This document shows positions 8,901 through 16,316 of a stretch of DNA of 42,368 bases, in pieces. The DNA lies in the NCBI GenBank assembly GCA_023480885.1, contig JAMCWX010000067.1, forward strand, positions 1 through 42,368, read 5' to 3'. The stretch comes from Chloroflexota bacterium. Its GTDB lineage: Bacteria > Chloroflexota > UBA6077 > FW602-bin22 > JACPRP01. The stretch's first letter is position 1; every line of letters starts with the position of its first letter. The notes beneath the pieces are model-generated. The model searched no databases. It was not told the origin of the DNA and saw nothing but the letters and a program-made list of their open reading frames with translations. Both the position numbers and the translations under genes were made by a program.

Positions 8901-9541
8901 CCCTCCGCGCTCTAAAGACGTTCGACTTCGCCGAATACCGCAGGGTACGCAGTTTCACGCAGGCCGTTGGAGATTGGGCACGAATGCTCAGCGGCGAGGC
9001 CAGCGAGCGTTGGCAGCGTCTATTGAGCGACCTCACGGCGCCGGATCTATCGAGCCGCTGGGCCCAGGCCAAGCAGGACTATGCGTTTCTCTTGAGCCGC
9101 TACCGGACGGATTACGTTGAAGGCCATCGCATCTTTCAGGAAGCCGTACAAGCCGCGCTTCAGATACTGCGACAGCACGAGGCGTTTCAGCACAAGCCTG
9201 AAGCGGCAGAGCAAGCACTAGGACCAGTTAAAGCGCTGACTTGTGGCGCGTCCCCGGTCGCGGTGAACGAGGAATCGTTCCGCTGCGCCGACTGTCGGCA
9301 GTCTTACGCGGGCCTTTCCAAAGAGGTAGTGGCGCAGTACCGCCGCCAGGCAGAGGCGGTTCTCGATAATTTGCTTCCAAGACCGTCCGATGGGCCGATC
9401 CGGCCGTTGGCAGTTCGTCGCACCGTCGTGAACGAGGGCGAAATCGAAGCCCTCGCCGATGAGCTTCTCCGCTACAGGCGAAAAGCGAAGGGGCCAATCG
9501 AGGTGACGATCGAGGCTAGCCCGAAGGAGGACGGTCGGTGA
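5984..9541 (+). CDS. brxC: BREX P-loop ATPase BrxC
   Basis: This 1185-residue ATPase is of the BrxC/PglY family (DUF499-like), about the usual length of 1200. Walker A is GFFGSGKS at residues 70-77 and Walker B is VVVLLDEV with D265 and E266. The long C-terminal half is helical with a polar segment around residues 650-720 that could be coiled coil, and the end holds a pair of cysteines in FRCADC. The start is ATG 5984 with GGAGAG 5-10 bases upstream, 10 bases after the brxB stop; the frame is open earlier but only in overlap with brxB. The stop overlaps the GTG of pglX by 4 bases. BrxC is thought to act with PglX and PglZ in modification and exclusion. Confidence 0.93.
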   Translation: MRIEELLDRNPDREITSVVKITDHEAHRVWTEMDEYVPTDKVKTYFRDIAEMLAETRQGATERVCVWLSGFFGSGKSHFTKVLGYLLEDRKLVDPDGHTHSSSELLARKLSLENFLPLLTTELRARVVYINLLDYDPQAQDRPTFSRLIYRGLLEHRGLSTMFWVAEWEKELQQVGKWSEFEKWVVSTFGRPWDQERKLNAEAVLSKALPVVLPELYKTEEDAKSALRDSKHRYSTVEPSTVVASLWEEAKGIDPERGRVVVLLDEVGLYIGDSVERLTDLNALAEQVHQQSEGKVILVATAQEALTDLVPRLTADRQILEWLRDRFRLTLGLEPSEVKAVVADRLLRKTPQGAVQLRRLYQAESGNLRAALAIDRNWTEDDFVAQYPLPPYTVPLTQAIIGAMRGSVEEARRLSGAQRSMLKLSQAILTGEGGIVRGAQQQIGWLAGLDVIYDALAPDLRFVRADQLAAIQQLEQLGDVDGLSVAKVAKALFLLQQVSKRYPSNLDNLVSALVANAGEDTNALRQAIGGCLEKLQESGWVIQEDGQYRLLTPTEHDLENDVRRNWPSVGKLKDGAVNLVKTLLENYRYEHGRIRRPLRVAMEVDGQVIEEDGDLAVELFTPFAEETPDEILGRSIGEPETLFLKAGDQADLKPVLERTLAIEETLKQWRSRTLSDQQQKHRDRLEREAQTARQTRLTQLLQKAFLDGRIYLAGKDISPSGNSLRSALDSQLAGIAKDIFTEFIDDRPEKDDDCAAILNWQPGTALPDVYARLNLLTATNQIRHDLGPLHTVKLELRRRSDRGLDRDGKELHEHYEKKPYGWDPRLVRLLLATLFKAGIIGVVYQGRNLSGPTDPQARLVFSGVRDFQRATFDLLPEVDWRKASDLCSQLFGVDGGDTFERTATVVKEQAMSWKQEAEQLAIRCRDNQLPQNLGNTCHQTAETLGGIAQLADPNGRLRRFLDQAETLSGQMPTLRALKTFDFAEYRRVRSFTQAVGDWARMLSGEASERWQRLLSDLTAPDLSSRWAQAKQDYAFLLSRYRTDYVEGHRIFQEAVQAALQILRQHEAFQHKPEAAEQALGPVKALTCGASPVAVNEESFRCADCRQSYAGLSKEVVAQYRRQAEAVLDNLLPRPSDGPIRPLAVRRTVVNEGEIEALADELLRYRRKAKGPIEVTIEASPKEDGR

Positions 9542-11514
9542 ACCGTGACGAGCGAAGCCAGATTCGCGAGCAAATTCTGGCTTGTCGCCGTCTCCTACGT
9601 CAGGAATTCGATGAGCTTCTGCGCCTACACGGTTTGCTTCCCGATCGTAAGGTGGCAGCACCACCCGGCCGTCAGGAGCTTCGGACAACACTCGATGAGG
9701 CATTCGCCCGCGAAGGGGGGAACTACGCTGCCGCACGAGAACGCTATCTCGAGCACGCGGCGTTCACGTTCCTTAACAGAGTGCTTGCGCTAAGAGTCGC
9801 CGAGGCTAATGGGTTGGTTATGGAGACTGTTCCAGCTCGCGGGGAGTACGGTCATCGTTCGCGACGCGAACGCGATCTTGCCGATGCCGATCCCGAGCTT
9901 GCTGGGCAACCGGAGAATCTGGCTCAGGAGGCTCTGAGGCAGGCGTTCTCAGAAATGCGCGAGCGCGTTAGTCTTCTCTTCGACGATGACGAGGAGCCCT
10001 ATGGCATGCTTCTCCCGCGCCTTCCAGCTTACCGCGAGTTGCGTCAGACATTGTCAAGGGTGTCCGATGATCTTTGGCGCGATTTCGAGACGCTCGGCTG
10101 GGCCTACCAGTACTTTAACTCAGAAGTGCGTGACGACATTCGGCACCATCTGCGTCGAAATCCTACTCCGGACCAGATCCCGCCCCTCAACCAGTTCTAT
10201 ACGGTTGACTGGATCGTCAAGGCTCTAGTGCAGAACACTATCGGACGTATTTGGCTGGAGGCGCATCCGGATTCTTTCTTACGGGCCAAGTTGGACTGGT
10301 TGGTACCCGTGCAGAACGACCTGGCTTCTCCCGGTCGTAAACTAGATCTTGCCGAGTTTAAGGTACTCGATCCTGCGTGTGGTAGCGGCCACTTCTTGCT
10401 CGGCGCCTTCGACCTCCTACTTGACATGTGGCGTGAAGCGCACCCAGATGTCCCTGAGTGGAGAATTCCGGCGCTAGTTCTCGAACACAATCTCTTCGGA
10501 GTCGATATCGATCTGCGGGCCAGCCAGATCGCTGCTTCTGCTCTATACTTGAAGGCTCTGGCGACTTTCGAGCATTCGCGCGGCCAGGATTCAAAGGCCG
10601 TCTTTCGACCACGCCGCCTGAACATCGCCTGCGCCGACATCCGATTCACCGATGGCGGCAGGCGCGAGCAGTTTTTGGCGACCTTCGACGCCGATAGACC
10701 TGTACAAAAGATCGTCGAGGAGACCCTCGACGCCTGTGGGCACGCTTTCGAGATCGGTTCTCTACTGCGTATCCGCCAGCCGTTCGAGAAGCTGTTCAAA
10801 TCTCGTGTCGCTAAGCCAGCCGAACTGGAGCAAAAGGCAAAACAATTGAGTTTCCTCACACCAGAGTATCAGCAACTGTCATTGGGGGACATACCAGTGT
10901 CCATTCCAAAAGACCTAACAGTGGAGGAAATCGTCGTAGGAATTCGCGATTACGCCAGGCAGGCTACACGTGCTCACGATCTCGGCTCAAAGCTTTTCGG
11001 CTACGATGCGGAGCACGCGCTTGAACTGATTGACGTTCTGACCGACCGATATGACGTGATTTTGATGAACCCTCCGTACGGTACGATGCCAGTGGCCTGT
11101 AAGGAGTACGCCCGTGATCAGTACCCACGCACACACAACTATTTTTATAGTGCCTTCATTGAGCAGGCGATAGACCTCTGCAAAGATGACGGCTATGTTG
11201 GTGCGTTGACTGCCCGAACATTTATGTTCTTGAAGAGCTTCCAGAAACTTCGGGAAGAGATTCTGCGCCAGGATGCCTTGGCCGAGGTCATCTGGGACCT
11301 GGGGTTCAATGTGCTGGACGAGGCCACTGCTCGCTACGCTGCGTTCACGCTCAGGCAGCGGTACCCTCAAGATGGCGTCGATTGGCGCAAACACCCCGTT
11401 ACATTCTTTCGGCTGACTGAATGGGCTTGGGATGGAAAGCGAGCGAAGTTCGAGGAAGCACTGAGCGAGATGACAAGAAGCCAAGGGAAGGTGGGTCGCG
11501 ATGCCAGATCATAG
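9538..11514 (+). CDS. pglX: BREX adenine methyltransferase PglX, N-terminal (catalytic) half
   Basis: This is a 658-residue product carrying the complete N6-adenine methyltransferase core: motif I DPACGSG at residues 278-284 (S-adenosylmethionine binding) and the catalytic motif NPPYG at 511-515. The N-terminal 250 residues have the usual PglX pre-methyltransferase region (GWAYQYFN..., NQFYTVDWIVKALVQNT). Full-length PglX is about 1200 residues. This chain stops in the linker after the FEEALSEM helix, and the rest of the protein resumes in another frame at 11928, after the GIY-YIG gene. The last dozen residues are probably not native PglX. The start is GTG 9538 with AAGGAGG upstream, overlapping brxC by 4 bases. 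Translation of the two halves as separate chains could still give a working enzyme. Confidence 0.9.
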   Translation: MNRDERSQIREQILACRRLLRQEFDELLRLHGLLPDRKVAAPPGRQELRTTLDEAFAREGGNYAAARERYLEHAAFTFLNRVLALRVAEANGLVMETVPARGEYGHRSRRERDLADADPELAGQPENLAQEALRQAFSEMRERVSLLFDDDEEPYGMLLPRLPAYRELRQTLSRVSDDLWRDFETLGWAYQYFNSEVRDDIRHHLRRNPTPDQIPPLNQFYTVDWIVKALVQNTIGRIWLEAHPDSFLRAKLDWLVPVQNDLASPGRKLDLAEFKVLDPACGSGHFLLGAFDLLLDMWREAHPDVPEWRIPALVLEHNLFGVDIDLRASQIAASALYLKALATFEHSRGQDSKAVFRPRRLNIACADIRFTDGGRREQFLATFDADRPVQKIVEETLDACGHAFEIGSLLRIRQPFEKLFKSRVAKPAELEQKAKQLSFLTPEYQQLSLGDIPVSIPKDLTVEEIVVGIRDYARQATRAHDLGSKLFGYDAEHALELIDVLTDRYDVILMNPPYGTMPVACKEYARDQYPRTHNYFYSAFIEQAIDLCKDDGYVGALTARTFMFLKSFQKLREEILRQDALAEVIWDLGFNVLDEATARYAAFTLRQRYPQDGVDWRKHPVTFFRLTEWAWDGKRAKFEEALSEMTRSQGKVGRDARS

Positions 11515-11920
11515 TTTGTCCACTTGGGACGAGCGCATAGAAGAGGGACATCACTTGATCCACAAAATGGTTAGCGGTCCTAAGTGTGAATTCAAGGGGC
11601 TTGGCCCAACGAAGATCCCAAGCAAGCCCGGCCTATACGTGATCAGCGACAAGACGACCGGCGAGATTCTGAGGGCTGGCCGAACGGACGACCAGACTTT
11701 GAGCAATCGAATCTATCGTAATCATCTTATGGGAAGCCAGACCGGAAATCTGCGTGCGCAACTGGTTGCAAATGGGCTTTGTGAGGATATGGAGAGTGCC
11801 AAGGAATGGATACGTGATCGCTGCGTGGTGCGATGGCTGACAATCGAAGATGTTGTGCTGGATCTCAGGTGGGCTGAACATTTCATCTTGGCAGTGCTGC
11901 GACCTAGGTTCAGCAGTTGA
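11501..11920 (+). CDS. small GIY-YIG endonuclease inserted between the halves of pglX
   Basis: This 139-residue protein is essentially one GIY-YIG nuclease domain. GLY at residues 44-46 stands for GIY and RAG at 58-60 for YIG, with conserved Arg candidates R70 and R73 (NRIYRNHL) and the metal-binding Glu E126 in AEHF, followed by the family-like ending AVLRPRF. No separate DNA-binding domain is present. It starts with ATG 11501 behind AAGGGAAGG, overlaps the end of the first pglX half by 14 bases, and stops 7 bases before the ATG of the second half. It could be a homing-type endonuclease that invaded pglX, or a nuclease recruited as a BREX effector. There is no room for a group I intron around it. 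The family is fairly sure; the role is open. Confidence 0.8.
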   Translation: MPDHSLSTWDERIEEGHHLIHKMVSGPKCEFKGLGPTKIPSKPGLYVISDKTTGEILRAGRTDDQTLSNRIYRNHLMGSQTGNLRAQLVANGLCEDMESAKEWIRDRCVVRWLTIEDVVLDLRWAEHFILAVLRPRFSS

Positions 11921-11927
11921 GTTGGAG

Positions 11928-13826
11928 ATGGAAATAAGTACTTCTCGCGTCGTCTATACTGTAACGCTCGGCGAACTAGCAGAGGTTCCCGGAACGCCTT
12001 ACACGTGCTGGGCCTCCAAGAGTCTTCGTGATCTGTTTGAAAAGCATCCTCCGCTTGATCGCGATGTGGCTGGACGGTTGGATGAGCCAAAGATTGCTGA
12101 CGTAAAGCAGGGTCTGGCGACGGCAGATGACCTACGTTTCACGCGCTTTTGGTGGGAAATCGCTACTGAGGAGATCGCAATCACCTGTGATGAGACTCGG
12201 AAAGGGCGCAAGTGGGTTCCTTTCGCCAAGGGCGGCCGGCCCTTCTTTCACGATATACTCCTCGTTGTGAACTGGGGCAATAACGGCGAAGAGATCAAGA
12301 ACCATAGAACAGTTGATGGTCGCCTTTTATCCAGACCACAGAACGAAACATTCTATTTCCGTGAGGGCCTGGCTTGGCCACTCATCGTCAGTTCGCGCAG
12401 ATTAGATTTTTGGCGGTTGCCCAGTGGAGTAATCTTTGGGCATAAGGGCCCGTGCGTTTTTACGGAACACAGAGTAGACGATCTTGCACTCCTTGCTTTA
12501 GCTAATTCGGCGCTCGTAGCTGTCCTCCATAAAGTACTTGATCCTATCCAACACGCTCGTGAGGTCGGCACGGTAGCTTGCCTTCCGATTTCCACCGTTG
12601 CTGCAACACACGCCAGCTTATCCACCTTGGGACAGAAAGCTCACTCCATTACACGCGAGTGGTCTACTGGCTATGAGACCAGCCCCCAATTCATCAAGCC
12701 CTGGCTTCTTCTTGTCCTAGAGAGTTTGCGTGCCTCTGGGAGCAAGGCGAGTATGGAGGCGACTACTGGACATCCGTTGGCACGCGACCTCGCGTGGAGC
12801 AATGCAGAGAGCACGAAATTGACCCTTCTCCCCCTGTCAGTTGGCCAGACAAGCATCTCTGAGCTCGCGCGGGCCTGCGTCGAGCGAGAACGTTCGCTAC
12901 GCGAGCAAACCAACGCGATCCAGCGCCAAATCGATGATGAGGTCTACCGACTATACGGGATAAGCGACGAGGACCGCCAACTCGTCGAGGTGGAGCTGGG
13001 AAAGCCGCCGGAGTCCGAGACAGAGGAAACGGCCGAAGCCACGGAGTTAGCCAACGGAGAAGATGCGACTCCGACCGGGTTGATGCCCCCGGAGGAACAC
13101 ATAAGAAGGCTTATCCATTATCTGGCCCACCAGGCGTTCCGCGCCGACTCAGACGGTGTCGTCCCGCAATTGGACACTTACACTGCCGATGGTCACTTGG
13201 AGCGCGGCCTCGCTCATCGTGTGCGACAGCAACTTGGCGAGATCTTTGGTGAGGCAGCACTGCCCGGTGTAGAGCTAGATCTGCAGACATCTCTCGGCAA
13301 GTCTCTCGATGATTGGCTTGCGACCGATTTCTTTGCTTACCACGTCGGCCTCTATCGCTTCCGTCCACTGGTGTGGCAGATAACTAGCAAGCCGCGAGGT
13401 GAAGCTGCATATAGCTGCTTCGTTTACTGGCATAGCCTGGACGACGACACGCTGCGCAAGATACAGGAGATCTACCTCAGGCCTACGGTGGAGGGTGGTA
13501 TGAGGGCCGCCAATCTGGCGGCAATGCGCTTATCCGAGCGGAGGGCGTCGCACGCTCCGTTGAGAGAACTGCGCGAGGCTGAGCGGGATCACCAGCAGGC
13601 CGAGCAGCGTCACCAGGAGTTGCAGGGTCTTGTCGAAAAGATCCAGTGCTTGCTCCAACCCCAACAGCTTACTGTCGCGAGTCGGAGCGCGTGGGTGTCT
13701 GAGAAGGTAAACGAGATCGTCGCTAGAGGTTATCGACCCAACCGCGATTATGGCGTGCGGGTAAACATTGAGCCGCTGAAGCAGGCTGGAATAATGCCTG
13801 CTGCCGCGGATCGCGTCAAGGGATGA
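11928..13826 (+). CDS. pglX: BREX methyltransferase PglX, C-terminal (target-recognition) half
   Basis: This 632-residue product is the missing part of PglX. It begins at the linker to the target-recognition domain (VTLGELAEVPGTPY, then the hallmark KQGLATADDLRFTRFWWE) and continues through KWVPFAKGG and the C-terminal FFAYHVGLYRFRPLVWQ region to a coiled-coil-like tail (REAERDHQQAEQRHQEL, about residues 575-595). Halves of 658 and 632 residues add up to a normal PglX plus a little. ATG 11928 lies 7 bases after the GIY-YIG stop with GGAG immediately before it, so translation probably depends on reinitiation. The frame is open further upstream but inside the nuclease gene. The stop overlaps pglZ by 4 bases. 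No frameshift or stop interrupts this half, so selection seems to have kept it. Confidence 0.88.
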   Translation: MEISTSRVVYTVTLGELAEVPGTPYTCWASKSLRDLFEKHPPLDRDVAGRLDEPKIADVKQGLATADDLRFTRFWWEIATEEIAITCDETRKGRKWVPFAKGGRPFFHDILLVVNWGNNGEEIKNHRTVDGRLLSRPQNETFYFREGLAWPLIVSSRRLDFWRLPSGVIFGHKGPCVFTEHRVDDLALLALANSALVAVLHKVLDPIQHAREVGTVACLPISTVAATHASLSTLGQKAHSITREWSTGYETSPQFIKPWLLLVLESLRASGSKASMEATTGHPLARDLAWSNAESTKLTLLPLSVGQTSISELARACVERERSLREQTNAIQRQIDDEVYRLYGISDEDRQLVEVELGKPPESETEETAEATELANGEDATPTGLMPPEEHIRRLIHYLAHQAFRADSDGVVPQLDTYTADGHLERGLAHRVRQQLGEIFGEAALPGVELDLQTSLGKSLDDWLATDFFAYHVGLYRFRPLVWQITSKPRGEAAYSCFVYWHSLDDDTLRKIQEIYLRPTVEGGMRAANLAAMRLSERRASHAPLRELREAERDHQQAEQRHQELQGLVEKIQCLLQPQQLTVASRSAWVSEKVNEIVARGYRPNRDYGVRVNIEPLKQAGIMPAAADRVKG

Positions 13827-16237
13827 ATATGTCGATTGCAGGATTGGCAGAGCAAGCGCTAGTTGAAGAACTACAACGACAGGGCGGAGCGGGACTGGTG
13901 GTCTGGTACGATCAGGGAGGATCGCTGGCGGCGATTGTTTCGAATGCAGTTCCAAATGGCGTCCAATTCTTGAAGTTCCAGGGAAGCTACCTTGCGTTGC
14001 GGTTTGCGCTGGAGAAACGGGATCAGGGTTTCCGCGGTCGTTGGGTGATCTACATTCCAGAGGCACCACCGAACCCAAGCTGGTTGCGGGACTGGGAACT
14101 CCTCGGCGTTCGCTGGGAAATGGACCTGCTGGAGCTACTGCGTCGCAAGGCGAACCTCACCATCACCAACCGACTCACCAAACTGATGCGTGCCATCCCG
14201 CAAAACGATCGAGACCTAGTGCAGGGCTGGCAGAGTCTTATTGGCGAGCGGGCGGTGAGCGAAGAAACGCTGGTAGACGCGGTTCTGGCGTTAGGATTCG
14301 GGCTCCCGTTCTGGCAGATTGAGCAAGCCATTTTGACTTTCCTGGACAACGCCATCAACCGGCAACAGCTTGACGTGCGGGGAGTGTGGCCGTCCTTCGT
14401 TGAGCGAGTCGGCCAATGGGCTGGCTGGGCAGCGCCTCCTGCAGATGAATCCGCGCTGAGGAAGCAACTGGAGGCTGCTGTCTTGCTCTCCGAGTTGGTT
14501 ACTGCTATCCCAGCGCTGACCGATCGCTTTGGCAGCATCTTACCTTCCCAATCGAACAGGACAGCGGCGGCCGCTCTGGCGAAGATGTGGCGAGATCGAG
14601 AGGACTTACGCGAAAGCTACGTTCGGGCCGCTCAGAGGGTCGAGCGCGAATACGAGGTTGGCAAGGCGCTGACGATCAGCGACGCGTTGCTCGGCGTCGA
14701 GACCTTACCCCTGGTGGATGAGCTTTGGTGGCGGGAACTGAAAAACGCGGTGGCCTCGGACGGCAGCAACTATCAGGAACGGGTACAGAAGATCCGGCAG
14801 ATAGCCGAACGGCGAGAGAAGTTCTTCTGGGCAAGACAGGGCAAAGCCTCACATTGGGAGCCGGTCGCACTGGCGGCGCAGCTCGACGTAGGATGCAAGG
14901 AAGCCACCAGGTTGTCCGAGCATCTGTCGTCTACGGAACAATTCGTACAGCACTATGTCGCGGACCAAGGTTGGTGGCAATTTGATCTATGGGCTCTGTC
15001 ATTGGCAGCGCGGATGAAGACTCTGCGCGCTGACGACCGCACGCGCCTCGTGTACCCGTCCTTACGCGCCTACGGCGAGTATCTCAACCTGGTGAACCGC
15101 CGCTTCGATGAGGTGGCCCAAAGGGATGGATGGACACCAACTCAGACAGATTTCTGGAATCGGTTCGCCACGGGACGGAAAATGGTCGTATTCCTGGTTG
15201 ACGCGCTTCGCTACGATCTTGCCAACTACCTCCAGGACAACTTACCTCGGAGCGACTTTGACGTCACATTCAACGCACTGAGAGGGGTCTTGCCCAGCGT
15301 GACGGAAGTGGGAATGTCGGCACTGCTGCCGGGCTCCAAGGATGGCCTGAGCCTGGCGATTGATGCGAACCGCCTAAAGGTCTTTCTCGGTGAAGAGGAA
15401 ATCGGAACTCGGTCCTTGCGCAGGGCTCGATTGGAGCAGCGACTCGCAGGGCGAGGAAAGGTTCTGGATTTGGACGAGGTGGAGGGATCCAGTCTGGAAG
15501 CGGCCGAGATCCTGGTTGTCCTTTCGAGGGAAGTGGATACCTATGGTACTTTTGCCGCCGATCTGGATCCGCAGGGCCTGATGGGGATGACCGAGGGAGT
15601 GGCAAGAGCGATAGTTTCTTTGAAAGACCGGGGATTCGAGCGATTTGTGATTGGCACCGATCATGGCTTCCTTTTCCTTCCGCCAGAAGTTGAGCCCCAC
15701 AAAATAGGAGCGCCGACGGCAATGTTGTGCAAACGGCGCTTTGCCGTCGGAGCAACCCAGGAGGGCTGTATCGTGAAGACGGCCGAGGAGTTGGGATTAC
15801 GAGGACCCGAAGTGCTAGCCTTTCCCATAGGATTAACGGTCTTTGGCCTCCCAGGAGAAACTGGATCGTTCCTACACGGAGGGCTGAGTTTGCAGGAATC
15901 GATTATTCCTATCCTGGAGATCAAGACGATCGCTCCTGTCGGCAAGGTTGCTGTAGAGATCGTCAGCCCCAATCAATTATCCAGCCGCATCGCCATCGTC
16001 AAGCTCCATGTTAGTGGCCCTGCGCTATTAATGCAGCCGCGGCGAATCGTCGTGGAGATAAATGGCAAGTGCTCCCCGATTCTCGATCTAAGCCTGGAGC
16101 GGCCGGAGGCGACGGTCAACGTCACCTGGCTCGGATTCGACGAAACCGCCCCGCGCGAAGCTACGATCAGGCTGCTTGATGCAGATAGCCAACTGCCTCT
16201 TGACCAGCGCACTGTACCAGTCGAACTGGTCATCTGA
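13823..16237 (+). CDS. pglZ: BREX protein PglZ (alkaline-phosphatase-superfamily)
   Basis: This 804-residue PglZ has a helical N-terminal part of about 450 residues. The PglZ domain follows with FLVDALRYD (metal ligand candidate D460), the TEVGMSALLPG segment that normally carries the Thr nucleophile region, TDHGF (D613, H614) and HGGLSLQE. These are the metal-binding signatures of the alkaline phosphatase superfamily. A C-terminal beta-rich tail of about 100 residues follows. In BREX, PglZ interacts with PglX and is required for both methylation and defence. It starts at ATG 13823 in a 4-base overlap with pglX; ATG 13829 is an alternative. It is the last gene of the operon and converges on the ParB-like gene. 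Confidence 0.93.
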   Translation: MNMSIAGLAEQALVEELQRQGGAGLVVWYDQGGSLAAIVSNAVPNGVQFLKFQGSYLALRFALEKRDQGFRGRWVIYIPEAPPNPSWLRDWELLGVRWEMDLLELLRRKANLTITNRLTKLMRAIPQNDRDLVQGWQSLIGERAVSEETLVDAVLALGFGLPFWQIEQAILTFLDNAINRQQLDVRGVWPSFVERVGQWAGWAAPPADESALRKQLEAAVLLSELVTAIPALTDRFGSILPSQSNRTAAAALAKMWRDREDLRESYVRAAQRVEREYEVGKALTISDALLGVETLPLVDELWWRELKNAVASDGSNYQERVQKIRQIAERREKFFWARQGKASHWEPVALAAQLDVGCKEATRLSEHLSSTEQFVQHYVADQGWWQFDLWALSLAARMKTLRADDRTRLVYPSLRAYGEYLNLVNRRFDEVAQRDGWTPTQTDFWNRFATGRKMVVFLVDALRYDLANYLQDNLPRSDFDVTFNALRGVLPSVTEVGMSALLPGSKDGLSLAIDANRLKVFLGEEEIGTRSLRRARLEQRLAGRGKVLDLDEVEGSSLEAAEILVVLSREVDTYGTFAADLDPQGLMGMTEGVARAIVSLKDRGFERFVIGTDHGFLFLPPEVEPHKIGAPTAMLCKRRFAVGATQEGCIVKTAEELGLRGPEVLAFPIGLTVFGLPGETGSFLHGGLSLQESIIPILEIKTIAPVGKVAVEIVSPNQLSSRIAIVKLHVSGPALLMQPRRIVVEINGKCSPILDLSLERPEATVNVTWLGFDETAPREATIRLLDADSQLPLDQRTVPVELVI

Positions 16238-16316
16238 GAAGATTGCCAACCGCAGCCTAGCCTATTAGCTAGTGCCAGCTGTGAGATTCACGAGAGGGCT
16301 TTTCACGTCAACCCCC

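Noticed and set aside
11850-11927. Upstream extension of the second pglX half from ATG 11850
   Set aside because: The extra 26 residues are encoded inside the GIY-YIG gene in another frame and do not look like PglX; ATG 11928 is better.
11495-11930. Group I intron or intein carrying the GIY-YIG gene
   Set aside because: The interval is filled almost completely by the nuclease frame, leaving no room for an intron core, and there are no intein splice-junction residues or shared frame.
16257-16272. CTAGC/GCTAG hairpin between pglZ and the ParB-like gene as terminator
   Set aside because: Only five base pairs, AT-containing and without a T tract on either strand; too weak to call.
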